Numbered from the stretch's first letter, positions 9,143 to 17,988 are shown. The stretch is DNA of 64,000 bases from Pantoea coffeiphila (GCF_016909495.1 NZ_JAFBFW010000005.1:248001-312000), one strand, 5' to 3'. A program made the numbers and translations. Notes: generated by a model from the sequence alone, not told the origin.

Positions 9143-10120
9143 TTATTTGCGCTCGCGCAGCCAGACTACCGGACCGACCCGGCTGATGTTCACCGGCAGC
9201 GACTGCTGCAGGCCGTCGTACCAGTCGTCGAGATGGTTGATGTCGATAATGGCGTTGAGCTTAACCGCCGCCAGACGCTCGCTGTTAAACACGATCACCC
9301 GCTTATCGTAGCGCTTCAGGGTGGCGAGAATGGTCCCCAGCGGTTGCTCCTCGAAGACCAGCTGCCCCTGATGCCAGGAGAGCACCTGGCCGGCATTGAC
9401 CGAAGTGATTTTCGCGCTGTCCTGCCCGCCGTGCAGCTCCGCCTGCTGGTTCGCGTTCAGCTGCATATCGGGATGATCCCTGCGGCTCAGTTCGACCCTG
9501 CCGCGCTCCACGGTGACCACCATACCGTCGCCATCACGCTGCACGCCAAAGGCGGTGCCCAGCACTTTGACTTCGCCAACGCCCGCATCAACGATAAACG
9601 GCTGTACCGGGTTATGCACCACGTCGAAGAAGGCTTCACCGCGCGCCAGCCGCACGAAGCGCTGCCCGGAATTCACCCGCACATCCGCCGCGCTGTCGGC
9701 ATCCAGCCACATGCGGCTGCCGTCATCCAGCGCCAGCATGCGCTGCTCCCCGCTGGAGGTATAGTGATCGTACTGCCAGCGCGACAGCCAGTTTTGGGTC
9801 ATGATTGCCGAGAACAGCAGCAGCCCCGCGGTGGGCAGCATAATCTGCCAGCGCCACAAGCGGCGGCGCGCCTGCTCGTGCGGAGAGATACCGCTCAGGG
9901 CATCCGGCTGATAGTAGTTTTCCAGCGACATCCCCATGCTGACCCACAGACCACGCGCATCCGCCAGCGCGGCTTCATGGCGGCTGTCGGCGCTGCGCCA
10001 GCGCTCAAAAGCCGCCAGCTCATCGCTGGTGATATCACCCGAGGTCAATCGCACCAGCCAGGTTACGGCCTGCGTATTGATTTCCGTCGTGTGCTCTGTG
10101 TTGTCCCCGGTCACTGGCAT
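9143..10120 (-). CDS. FecR-like transmembrane anti-sigma/sigma regulator
   Basis: 325 aa with the FecR layout: a cytoplasmic N-terminal domain (about 15-85, with WLVRLTSGDI and FERWRSADSRHEAAL), one membrane helix (about 91-110), a periplasmic FecR domain (about 118-215, with GSRMWLDADSAADV, RGEAFFDV and VLGTAFGV) and a C-terminal STN-like domain that normally contacts the receptor's signalling domain. FecR proteins relay ligand binding at an STN receptor to an ECF sigma factor. The STN receptor at 44-2641 is the obvious partner, although the two ABC genes and the peptidase lie between. No FecI-type sigma gene exists upstream: only about 370 bp separate it from divergent fhuD. The sigma factor must be elsewhere or lost. 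Confidence 0.87.
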   Translation of the reverse strand: MPVTGDNTEHTTEINTQAVTWLVRLTSGDITSDELAAFERWRSADSRHEAALADARGLWVSMGMSLENYYQPDALSGISPHEQARRRLWRWQIMLPTAGLLLFSAIMTQNWLSRWQYDHYTSSGEQRMLALDDGSRMWLDADSAADVRVNSGQRFVRLARGEAFFDVVHNPVQPFIVDAGVGEVKVLGTAFGVQRDGDGMVVTVERGRVELSRRDHPDMQLNANQQAELHGGQDSAKITSVNAGQVLSWHQGQLVFEEQPLGTILATLKRYDKRVIVFNSERLAAVKLNAIIDINHLDDWYDGLQQSLPVNISRVGPVVWLRERK

Positions 10121-10491
10121 CGATCAGCGCCGGTCCGCATCAGGTTGGGTGGACATCCGGTAACTCCCTTTGGCAGACAGGTAAAATGTATGATTACAGT
10201 ATGTTATGCGAAATCCGGCATCCTTCCGGTAAACCCTTATCGTAGCATAATTCAGCCCGTATCCGCGCAGGCGTGCCGGGGACGATAGCAGCCCCGGTTC
10301 TCCGCGAACGGCATAATTCAATGAAGAAACGAACGACGGAGGGATTTTCATCAATCAATATGAAAAATTTTTCATCAAAGGCGCGATGACCGGCATCGGC
10401 GATCGTTTATCGGATCAACGCCCGGCTTTTTTGGCGCTGACCGACGGCTCAGGCATAATGCGACTCATTCGTAAATTGATGCCTTAACGTT
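10121..10491. promoter_or_regulatory. Divergent intergenic region fecR-like/fhuD with Fur-box candidate
   Basis: This 371-bp gap holds the promoters of the two divergent genes. At 10454-10472, CATAATGCGACTCATTCGT matches the Fur consensus GATAATGATAATCATTATC at 12 of 19 positions and lies about 20 bp upstream of the fhuD start, where a repressor would block transcription. A ten-codon reading frame (MSTQPDADRR) ends just before the fecR-like start and might be a leader or chance. No sigma-factor coding sequence was found in either strand. Confidence 0.5.
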
Positions 10492-11385
10492 ATGACCTTA
10501 ACCTCTGAACAGCATACCCGCCGTCGCCTGTTGATGCTGCTGGCGTGTTCGCCGCTTTTTGTCACGCCGGGACTCCTGGCTGCGCCTGCCGATCCCCACC
10601 GGGTTATTGCCCTGGAATGGCGGCCGGTGGAGCTGCTGCTGGCGCTGGGGATTATGCCGCTGGCGGTTGCCGATCTGCCTAACTATCGCCGCTGGGTGGT
10701 GGAGCCGGTTCTCGCCCCTGATGTCATTGACGTTGGGCTGCGCAACGAGCCCAATCTTGAGCTGCTGCAGCGCCTCAAGCCGTCGCTGATGCTGCTATCG
10801 CGCGGTTTTGGCCCAAACGCCAAACGCATCAGCACGCTTTCCCCGCAGTGGACCAGCCAGTTCAGCACCGCAGAGCGCGGGCCGCTGGCCAGCACCGTGG
10901 CCGATATTCATACGCTCGGCAGCCTGCTGGGCAGAGACGCCGAGGCCGATCGCTATCTGGCCGCCATGGATCGGCGGCTGAATACCAGCGCAGAGCGGCT
11001 ACAGGGCTACCGGCAGGAAAAGCTGCTGATGTTCAGCTTCCTCGACAGCCGCCGGGTGATGGTATTCGGCAAGGGCAGCCTGTTCGGCGATATTCTGAGC
11101 CGTCTGGGGCTGAACAGCGCCTGGCAGGGGGAAACCAACCAGTGGGGCAGTACCATCGTCGGGATTGAACGCCTGGCGAAGATGGAGGGCGTGCGGGCGC
11201 TCTGCTTCCTGCACGGCGATGATGATCCGATGCGCGAGATCGCCCATGCCCGGTTGTGGCGCAGTATTCCGTTTGTGCGTGAAGAGAAACTGCATCTGCT
11301 GCCAGCGGTGTGGTTCTTCGGCGCTAACTTTTCCGCGCTGCGTTTCTGTCAGCTGCTGGAACAGACGCTGGAGGCCAGGGTATGA
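10492..11385 (+). CDS. fhuD: Ferric-hydroxamate ABC transporter, periplasmic binding protein FhuD
   Basis: Periplasmic binding protein for iron(III)-hydroxamate siderophores, 297 aa (E. coli FhuD 296). Strong similarity is seen through ALEWRPVELLLALGI, DVGLRNEPNLELL, AWQGETNQWGST and PAVWFFGA. The N-terminus TRRRLLMLLACSPLF is a twin-arginine-like signal, as in E. coli FhuD, which uses Tat export. The gene overlaps fhuB by 4 bp and is led by a Fur-box candidate. The usual fhuC ATPase that precedes fhuD in E. coli is missing. Confidence 0.93.
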   Translation: MTLTSEQHTRRRLLMLLACSPLFVTPGLLAAPADPHRVIALEWRPVELLLALGIMPLAVADLPNYRRWVVEPVLAPDVIDVGLRNEPNLELLQRLKPSLMLLSRGFGPNAKRISTLSPQWTSQFSTAERGPLASTVADIHTLGSLLGRDAEADRYLAAMDRRLNTSAERLQGYRQEKLLMFSFLDSRRVMVFGKGSLFGDILSRLGLNSAWQGETNQWGSTIVGIERLAKMEGVRALCFLHGDDDPMREIAHARLWRSIPFVREEKLHLLPAVWFFGANFSALRFCQLLEQTLEARV

Positions 11386-13322
11386 GCCGCGGGTTATGGC
11401 TGGTTTTACCGGTATTAGCGCTGGCGCTGATGGCAGGAAATTTTATGCATCAGCTGGATTTTCAGCTGTGGTGGCAGGCGATTACTGCACCCGATGAAAG
11501 CGACGTCAGCCAGATGCTGTTTCACTTCAGCCTGCTGCCCCGCACGGTACTGGCACTGTTGGTCGGTGCCGGGCTGGGCGTGGCGGGTATCCTGTTTCAG
11601 CAGATCCTGCGTAACCCGCTGGCCGAACCGTCAACGCTTGGCGTCGCCGCCGGTGCTCAGCTCGGCCTGACGCTGGCGATCCTGTTTGCGCCTGCATGGG
11701 GAGAGACGGGCCAGCAGCTGGCGGCGCTGGCCGGAGGCTTATCCGCCGGGGCGGTGGTGCTGGCTATCGCCTGGGGGCGGCAGCTCTCGCCGGTCACGCT
11801 GATCCTTGCCGGGCTGGTGTTCGGTCTTTACAGCGGGGCGATAAAAAGCCTGCTGGCGTTGTTTAACCACGAACGGCTACAAAACCTGTTTATCTGGAGC
11901 AGCGGCATGCTGAACCAGTATGACTGGAGCGCGGTGCAGTTTCTCTGGCCGCGTATGCTGGCGGCCATGGTATTGATTGTGCTGATGATCCGCCCGCTGA
12001 CGCTGCTGGGGCTGGACGACAGCGTGGTGCGCAACCTGGGCATGCGGCTGGCGCTGGTGCGCATCAGCGGACTGCTGCTGGCCGTGGCGCTGAGCGCGCT
12101 GACCGTTGCCAGCGTGGGGGTGATTGGCTTTATCGGCCTGTTCGCGCCGGTGCTGACCCGGCTGCTGGGCGTGCGGCGGCTCGGCCCCCGGCTGTTCTGC
12201 TCCGCAGCGCTGGGGGCGGGCCTGCTGCTGATTAGCGATCAGGCGGTGATGCTGCTGGCCCACCACTGGCGCGAGCTGCCAACGGGCGCGGTGACCGCGC
12301 TGATCGGTGCGCCGCTGATGCTGTGGATGCTGCCGCGCCTGCGTCATACCAAGGTGGCGAACTCCGCTGCCCCGGTCACCGAACGTGCACGCGGAGCCTC
12401 GCGTTATCTCCCGCTGCTGGTGGCGGGCGGACTGCTGCTGCTGATCGCCGCCGCGCTGTTCAGCGGTGACGGTGGGCAGTGGCTCATTTCCGACCTCTCA
12501 TTGCTCCAGTGGCGCTGGCCGCGCGTACTGGCTGCGGCGGCGGCGGGGGCGATGCTGGCGGCGTCCGGCATGCTGATACAGCGGATGACCGGTAACCCGA
12601 TGGCCAGCCCGGAAGTGCTGGGGGTCAGCTCCGGCGCGGCCTGTGCCATTGTGCTGCTGATGTTCCTCGTCTCCGGTGATGTGGATAGCTGGCTGCTGCC
12701 TGCCGGAACGGCGGGGGCGATGCTGACGCTGGGGGTCATGGTGATGCTCTCCCGCCGGGAAGGGTTTTCCGCCACCCGGCTGCTGCTGGTGGGGATTGCA
12801 CTGAGTACCATTTACGGCACGCTGCTGACCCTGTTCCTCGCCAGCGGCGATCCGCGCAGCGGCGTGGTGCTGAGCTGGCTGGCAGGTTCAACTTATCGGG
12901 TAACCGGTGAGCAGGCGCTGGGCGTATCGCTGCTGGCCGTGCTGCTGCTGGCGCTGATCCCGCTGCTGCGCCGCTGGCTGACGGTGCTGCCGCTGGGCGG
13001 CGTGACGGCATCCAGCGTTGGCGTGCCGATGCTCAAGTCCCGGCTGTTGATCCTGCTGCTGTCGGCCGGACTGATCGCCGCCGCCACGCTGATGATTGGC
13101 CCGCTGAGTTTTGTTGGTTTAATGGCTCCACATCTGGCGCGCCTGCTGGGCTGGCACCGGCCGCTACCGCAACTGGCCGCGGCGGCTACCATCGGCAGCA
13201 GTATGATGCTGCTGGCGGATCTGCTGGGCAGGGTGGTGATTTTTCCCTATCAAATTCCGGCGGGTTTGCTGGCAACCTTTATCGGTGCCCCCTGCTTTAT
13301 CTGGTTGTTGCGCCGGCGATAA
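11382..13322 (+). CDS. fhuB: Ferric-hydroxamate ABC transporter, double-length permease FhuB
   Basis: Inner-membrane permease of 646 aa, made of two homologous FecCD-type halves in one chain (about 1-320 and 335-646), as in FhuB of E. coli (660 aa). Each half has the RNPLAEPSTLGVAAGA / GNPMASPEVLGVSSGA signature and a late GFIGLFAPVLTR / SFVGLMAPHLAR coupling segment that would contact the ATPase. ATGA overlap with fhuD indicates translational coupling. With no ATPase gene here, it must borrow one, probably a FhuC encoded elsewhere. Confidence 0.93.
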   Translation: MSRGLWLVLPVLALALMAGNFMHQLDFQLWWQAITAPDESDVSQMLFHFSLLPRTVLALLVGAGLGVAGILFQQILRNPLAEPSTLGVAAGAQLGLTLAILFAPAWGETGQQLAALAGGLSAGAVVLAIAWGRQLSPVTLILAGLVFGLYSGAIKSLLALFNHERLQNLFIWSSGMLNQYDWSAVQFLWPRMLAAMVLIVLMIRPLTLLGLDDSVVRNLGMRLALVRISGLLLAVALSALTVASVGVIGFIGLFAPVLTRLLGVRRLGPRLFCSAALGAGLLLISDQAVMLLAHHWRELPTGAVTALIGAPLMLWMLPRLRHTKVANSAAPVTERARGASRYLPLLVAGGLLLLIAAALFSGDGGQWLISDLSLLQWRWPRVLAAAAAGAMLAASGMLIQRMTGNPMASPEVLGVSSGAACAIVLLMFLVSGDVDSWLLPAGTAGAMLTLGVMVMLSRREGFSATRLLLVGIALSTIYGTLLTLFLASGDPRSGVVLSWLAGSTYRVTGEQALGVSLLAVLLLALIPLLRRWLTVLPLGGVTASSVGVPMLKSRLLILLLSAGLIAAATLMIGPLSFVGLMAPHLARLLGWHRPLPQLAAAATIGSSMMLLADLLGRVVIFPYQIPAGLLATFIGAPCFIWLLRRR

Positions 13323-13339
13323 TTCCTTCCTGCTGCAAT

Positions 13340-13361
13340 CCCTCTCCTTAACCGGAGAGGG
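13340..13361 (+). terminator. Hairpin after fhuB
   Basis: Perfect 8-bp stem (CCCTCTCC and GGAGAGGG, 6-base loop) 17 bp after the fhuB stop. No T-run follows, so termination would be weak or Rho-assisted. Confidence 0.4.
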
Positions 13362-13428
13362 CAATCCTGTTTCGCAGCGCGAATTTTTAGCTTGATCTGG
13401 AAAGAATGAGTCGGATAATCGCAAGCTC

Positions 13429-13447
13429 AATAATAAGTATTATCATT
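13429..13447 (+). promoter_or_regulatory. Fur box candidate upstream of siderophore receptor
   Basis: AATAATAAGTATTATCATT matches the 19-bp Fur consensus at 12 positions and is a near-palindrome of NATWAT units. It ends 22 bp before the receptor start, placing it over the likely promoter, so iron-repressed expression is expected. Confidence 0.65.
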
Positions 13448-13469
13448 CCATACACAGACAGGATAAGAG

Positions 13470-15686
13470 ATGTCCGCTTCATATTCCCCCTCTGGCCGAT
13501 TCCGCCTGAAACTGCTGGCGCTGGCCGTCGGCGCTGCAACGTTGCCAGCCATGGCAGCAACCGAAACCCGTCAAACCGCAACCTCCCCAGCCAGCAACGA
13601 GCAGACACTGACGGTCACCGCGACTGCTGATTCTCAGTTCACTCCAGGCGGCGATAAGCTGGTTCCTGCCTATCTTGACGGGCAGGTAGCGAACGGCGGC
13701 CGCATGGGGATGCTGGGCCAGCAGGACGCGCGTAATGTGCCGTTTAACATCGTCAGCTACACCTCCAAACTGATTCAGGATCAGCAGGCCAAAACCATCA
13801 AAGATGTGGTCGCTAACGATGCGTCGATCCAGAACGTGCAGGGCTACGGTAACTTTGCGGAGACCTACCGCATTCGCGGCTTCGATCTCAACGGCGATGA
13901 CATGACCTTCGGCGGCCTGTCCGGTGTGATGCCGCGCCAGGTGGTATCGACCCAGATGGTGGAGCGTGTTGAGGTGTTCAAAGGTGCCAATGCGCTGATG
14001 AACGGCAGCGCGTCGAGCGGCGTGGGCGGGATGATTAACCTCGAACCTAAACACGCGGATGATGTGCCGTTGACCCGCGTAGGCGTTGACTACACCGGCA
14101 AAAACCAGCTGGGTGCCAGCATTGATGCCGGTCGCCGCTTTGGCGACAACAATCAGTGGGGCGCGCGCGTTAACCTGCTGGACCGAGAAGGCGAAACCGC
14201 GGTGGATAATGAGAAACGCCGCACCACGCTGGCCTCCATCGGCCTGGACTATCGCGGCGATCGGCTGCGCACCTCCCTCGATATGGGTTATCAGAAGCAG
14301 GCCTTCCACGGCGGTCGGCTGGGCGTGAACGTCAGCGGCGTGGATTTCATTCCTGAAGTACCGAAAGCCACCAGTAACTACAGCCAGGACTGGGTATACA
14401 GTAACCTGGAAAGCGAATTCGGCATGGCGCGCGCGGAGTATTACGTTGCCCCGGACTGGACGCTGTACGGTGCGCTCGGCGGGCAGCACTCTCACGAATA
14501 CGGTGCCTACGGCACGCCGAAACTTACGGATGCCAGCGGCAATGCGGTGATTGGCCGTATGGATACCAATAAATTTGTCGATGCCTTCAGCGGTCAGGCC
14601 GGTATTCGCGGCCAGTTTGCCACCGGCGTGGTGAACCACAGCGTTAACCTCGGCTATTCGGCGATGAACCGTCGTGAGAAAACCTCCTACGGCATGGCGA
14701 AAGCGGCCGAAGCCGTTGGCACCAATATTTATGAGCCTTCCGCCGTTAACCCGCCGGAGATGACCTCATTCGGTGGCGATCTCAACTCTCCGCGCCCAAC
14801 CAGTCGCGTGCGCAGCCAGGGATTCCTGCTGTCGGATACGCTGGGAATGTTTGACGACAAGCTGCTGCTGACCCTGGGTGCTCGCCATCAGAAAGTGGTG
14901 GTGCGCAACTACTATTACGGTACGGCAATTGAGAAGGACAAAGAGCGCTTCACCAAAAATCGCTGGACGCCTGCCTACGGTATCGTGTTCAAACCGTGGG
15001 AGTCGATTTCTCTCTACGCTAACCACATCGAGTCGCTGTCTCCGGGCGAGACGGCACCGTCAACGGCTACGGCTAATCCGGGTACCGTTTCTGGTATCTC
15101 GCTGGCGAAGCAGAATGAAGTGGGCGTGAAGTTTGATTCAGGCCGGGTCGGCGGCTCGCTGGCGCTGTTTGAAATCAAAAAGCCGAAAGGGCTGACCAAC
15201 CCTGAAACCAAATACTTCTCGCTGGACGGCGAGCAGCGTAACCGTGGCGTGGAGCTGAACGTCTTCGGCGAGCCGGTATTTGGCCTGCGCCTGAACGGCA
15301 GCGCGACCTGGCTCGATCCGAAAATGACCAAAACTCAGAACGGCACCAACGACGGTAAGAACGCGGTGGGCGTAGCCGAGTTTTACACCGTGCTGGGCGC
15401 GGAGTATGACATCAAGCCAATCGACGGTCTGACCGCCACCGCGCGCCTGACCCACTCCGGTTCGCAATATGCCAACGCGGCGAACACCAAAAAGCTGGAT
15501 GCGTATACCACGCTGGATCTCGGTGCGCGCTACCGCATGAAGGTGCAGGACAACGACCTGGTCTGGCGCGTGGGCGTGGATAACGTCACCAATAAACGCT
15601 ACTGGTCTGGCGTGGAGAGCGGCGGCACCTATATTTACCAGGGCACGCCGCGACAGTTGAAAGTGTCGATGTCTTACGACTTCTGA
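13470..15686 (+). CDS. TonB-dependent siderophore receptor (FcuA/ferrichrome-type)
   Basis: Outer-membrane siderophore receptor, 738 aa. A signal peptide (about 1-29, ending AMA) is followed by a plug with NVPFNIVSYTSKLI, YRIRGFDLNGDD and VERVEVFKGANALMNG, and a barrel ending in LKVSMSYDF. There is no STN domain, unlike the receptor at 44-2641. The family resemblance is to the Yersinia FcuA group of hydroxamate receptors, and the neighbouring fhuD-fhuB genes support a ferrichrome or ferrioxamine ligand; the exact ligand is uncertain. AGGA 6 bases before the ATG fixes the start. It has its own Fur-box promoter and terminator and is probably transcribed separately from fhuDB. Confidence 0.9.
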   Translation: MSASYSPSGRFRLKLLALAVGAATLPAMAATETRQTATSPASNEQTLTVTATADSQFTPGGDKLVPAYLDGQVANGGRMGMLGQQDARNVPFNIVSYTSKLIQDQQAKTIKDVVANDASIQNVQGYGNFAETYRIRGFDLNGDDMTFGGLSGVMPRQVVSTQMVERVEVFKGANALMNGSASSGVGGMINLEPKHADDVPLTRVGVDYTGKNQLGASIDAGRRFGDNNQWGARVNLLDREGETAVDNEKRRTTLASIGLDYRGDRLRTSLDMGYQKQAFHGGRLGVNVSGVDFIPEVPKATSNYSQDWVYSNLESEFGMARAEYYVAPDWTLYGALGGQHSHEYGAYGTPKLTDASGNAVIGRMDTNKFVDAFSGQAGIRGQFATGVVNHSVNLGYSAMNRREKTSYGMAKAAEAVGTNIYEPSAVNPPEMTSFGGDLNSPRPTSRVRSQGFLLSDTLGMFDDKLLLTLGARHQKVVVRNYYYGTAIEKDKERFTKNRWTPAYGIVFKPWESISLYANHIESLSPGETAPSTATANPGTVSGISLAKQNEVGVKFDSGRVGGSLALFEIKKPKGLTNPETKYFSLDGEQRNRGVELNVFGEPVFGLRLNGSATWLDPKMTKTQNGTNDGKNAVGVAEFYTVLGAEYDIKPIDGLTATARLTHSGSQYANAANTKKLDAYTTLDLGARYRMKVQDNDLVWRVGVDNVTNKRYWSGVESGGTYIYQGTPRQLKVSMSYDF

Positions 15687-15720
15687 TGACGTAAGTATTT
15701 AAAGTACTGCACGACTGCGG

Positions 15721-15755
15721 AAATGCCCGGCCTTAACAGGCTGGGCATTTTTTTT
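15721..15755 (+). terminator. Rho-independent terminator after siderophore receptor
   Basis: A 12-bp stem with one wobble pair (AAATGCCCGGCC and GGCTGGGCATTT, 6-base loop) is followed by eight Ts, 35 bp after the receptor stop. Confidence 0.9.
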
Positions 15756-15785
15756 AACTTAATGAAGAAGAGGGAGAGGTCAGCG

Positions 15786-16634
15786 TTAGAAACGCCACGT
15801 TACCCCAATAGCCGGGCCGCGCAGCAGGGTGTCATAGACGTGGCCGTTATGGTCGTAATCCACTTTCAGCGCCTTATAGCCTACCGATGCCGAGATATTA
15901 TCCGTAAAGGTGTAGTTGATGCTGGCCAGCACCGACCAGGTGAGGTCGGCCCCCATACCAAACCCGCCCACATCGGCCTCTGTCTGGAACGAAAAATCGT
16001 TCGTCAGCGGCAGGAACACGCGTGCACCGACCAGCGGATCGACCCAGCTGAAACTCTCACCGTACGAGGCGGTTCGGCTGCCAATCAGCGAATGGCTGGC
16101 CGACACGGTGATATCGTTAGACACGTGCCATACGCGCATGCCGCCGAGCAGATCGAGAGTAAAATCAGGCGTTTCCATTACGCGATAACCGCCCAGCAAA
16201 GTGGCCATAAACTGTCGGCTATCCACTTTTGCGTCAACGTTAGATCCGGGCGGGATAGTCACGCCGAATCCCGGGATCTGGAATGCGGAGAGCGGGCCGC
16301 TGGCGTGGCTGTCTGTGGTATCGACATACATCAGATTTCCGGAGAAGACGAAACGATCGTAGCGCGCCCAGATATCAAGGAATCCCCCAAAGTTCAGATC
16401 GTCCATCACCTCTGAAAAAGGCTTATCCACATCCACCGTCGAACCGCGCTGAAACGGCGAGATACTGCCGCTCATGCTTGCCGCCCACAGAAACGGCGTG
16501 ACCTGAAAGGCCCAGTCCGGTTTTTCTGATGTGTTGATGAGTGGTCGGTCGGGAGTCGTGAGGGCTGAGGGGGCCGCACCGGCTGCCTGAAATCCGTAGA
16601 GAGGCAGTATGGCTAAGACGGCAAGTCGTTTCAA
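15786..16634 (-). CDS. Outer-membrane beta-barrel protein of unknown function
   Basis: 282 aa with a signal peptide (about 1-20, ending AAGA) and many alternating amphipathic strands (WAFQVTPFLWAASMSGSI, FVFSGNLMYVDT, LLGGYRV, SASVGYKAL), ending in the aromatic outer-membrane terminus GVTWRF. This is the pattern of an 8-10 strand barrel of the OmpW/opacity-like kind, but no named family was recognised. It is divergent from the Ntn-hydrolase gene at 16753 with about 120 bp between, so the two could share regulation. Function unknown. Confidence 0.7.
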   Translation of the reverse strand: MKRLAVLAILPLYGFQAAGAAPSALTTPDRPLINTSEKPDWAFQVTPFLWAASMSGSISPFQRGSTVDVDKPFSEVMDDLNFGGFLDIWARYDRFVFSGNLMYVDTTDSHASGPLSAFQIPGFGVTIPPGSNVDAKVDSRQFMATLLGGYRVMETPDFTLDLLGGMRVWHVSNDITVSASHSLIGSRTASYGESFSWVDPLVGARVFLPLTNDFSFQTEADVGGFGMGADLTWSVLASINYTFTDNISASVGYKALKVDYDHNGHVYDTLLRGPAIGVTWRF

Positions 16635-16752
16635 AGCATCGTCCCTTTTATAAAATTTATTAACGGTATTGGGTAAAATAATGCCAGTTACTGTTACATT
16701 AACATACCGTTTTTGGGAACTTCACACAGAAAAAACACAGGGAAACAGAGCG

Positions 16753-17823
16753 ATGATTTTGAAAAAGAACTCATTTTTTGCGAAGTGTAGCGCAGCGCTT
16801 CTGACGATGGGCATGCTGATGCCGACGGTGGAAGCATGCACGCGGCTTGTCTATCTGGGCGCAAACGACCAGGTGATCACCGCGCGTTCGATGGACTGGA
16901 AGGTGGATGTCGGCACCAATCTGTGGATTTTCCCGCGCGGCATGCAGCGCACCGGTGAAGCCGGGCCAAATTCCGTTAAGTGGACCTCGAAATACGGCAG
17001 CGTGATCGCCTCCGGCTACGATATCTCTACCACCGACGGTATGAACGAAGCCGGGCTGGTGGCGAATGTGCTGTGGCTGGTGGAGTCTTCTTATCCAAAA
17101 TACGACAGCAAAAAACCGGGCCTGACGATCGCCGCCTGGGCGCAGTACGCGCTGGATAATTTCGCCACCGTTCAGGAAGCGGTTGATGTGCTGAGTAAAG
17201 AACCGTTCAGCATCGTCACCGACAAAGTGCCGGGGGAAGATCGGTTGGCCACGCTGCACCTCTCGCTGTCTGACGCTACCGGTGACAGTGCGATTATCGA
17301 ATATATCGATGGTAAACAGGTTATTCACCACAGCCGTAGCTATCAGGTGATGACCAACTCACCGATTTTTGAGAAACAGCTGGCAATGGAAGAGTACTGG
17401 AAGCAGATTGGCGGCACGGTGATGCTGCCGGGTACTAACAGCGCGCCGGACCGCTTTGCCCGCGCCAGTTTCTACGTTAACGCGATCCCTAAATCTGAAA
17501 ACGCGGTTGAAGCCATCGCCAGTACCTTTAGCGTGATCCGCAATGTGTCCGTGCCTTACGGTATCTCAACGCCCGGCCAGCCGAATATCTCCTCCACGCG
17601 CTGGCGGACCGTCTCCGATCAGAAGCGCGGGCTTTACTTCTTCGAGTCTGCGCTGACGCCGAACGTGTTCTGGACCGACCTGAAAAAGATCGATTTCTCG
17701 GAAAAAACCGGCAGGGTGATGAAGCTCGACCTGGGGCCAAACCAGACCAACATCTATTCAGGCATGGCCAACGACCATTATAAAGAGGCGAAGCCGTTTA
17801 CCTTCCTCGGGTTGAAAATGTAG
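16753..17823 (+). CDS. Penicillin V acylase/choloylglycine hydrolase family, periplasmic
   Basis: N-terminal-nucleophile hydrolase of the linear-amide C-N hydrolase (CGH/PVA) family, 356 aa from the chosen ATG; an upstream in-frame ATG at 16669 would put 28 extra residues before the signal peptide. The signal peptide (1-28, ending TVEA) is followed directly by the catalytic CTRLVY; counted from that Cys1, Arg17 and Asp20 (TARSMDW) are in the conserved places. Signal cleavage would therefore expose the nucleophile. Gram-negative members of this cluster hydrolyse penicillin V and, in Pectobacterium and Agrobacterium, long-chain acyl-homoserine lactones, while bile salts are poor substrates (established knowledge). 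A quorum-quenching role here is inference. Confidence 0.88.
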   Translation: MILKKNSFFAKCSAALLTMGMLMPTVEACTRLVYLGANDQVITARSMDWKVDVGTNLWIFPRGMQRTGEAGPNSVKWTSKYGSVIASGYDISTTDGMNEAGLVANVLWLVESSYPKYDSKKPGLTIAAWAQYALDNFATVQEAVDVLSKEPFSIVTDKVPGEDRLATLHLSLSDATGDSAIIEYIDGKQVIHHSRSYQVMTNSPIFEKQLAMEEYWKQIGGTVMLPGTNSAPDRFARASFYVNAIPKSENAVEAIASTFSVIRNVSVPYGISTPGQPNISSTRWRTVSDQKRGLYFFESALTPNVFWTDLKKIDFSEKTGRVMKLDLGPNQTNIYSGMANDHYKEAKPFTFLGLKM

Positions 17824-17988
17824 TTCAGTTAACAGCTGGTTTTATTGTTGTTGGCGGAAGCATTCATGGTGATGCGGGGGAAATGTTTTCTGGAATAGTG
17901 TGCTCGCGCTGGCTGGTTGATGGCCCGCTCGGGGCATCAGTCAGCCTGCTTTGTGACTTTTGCGTTGCCTGCTGCACTTTAGACAAAA

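Noticed and set aside
10124-10354. Minus-strand 76-codon frame just upstream of the fecR-like gene, considered as a FecI remnant
   Set aside because: No sigma region 2 or 4 features; too short, and rich in residues expected of random intergenic DNA.
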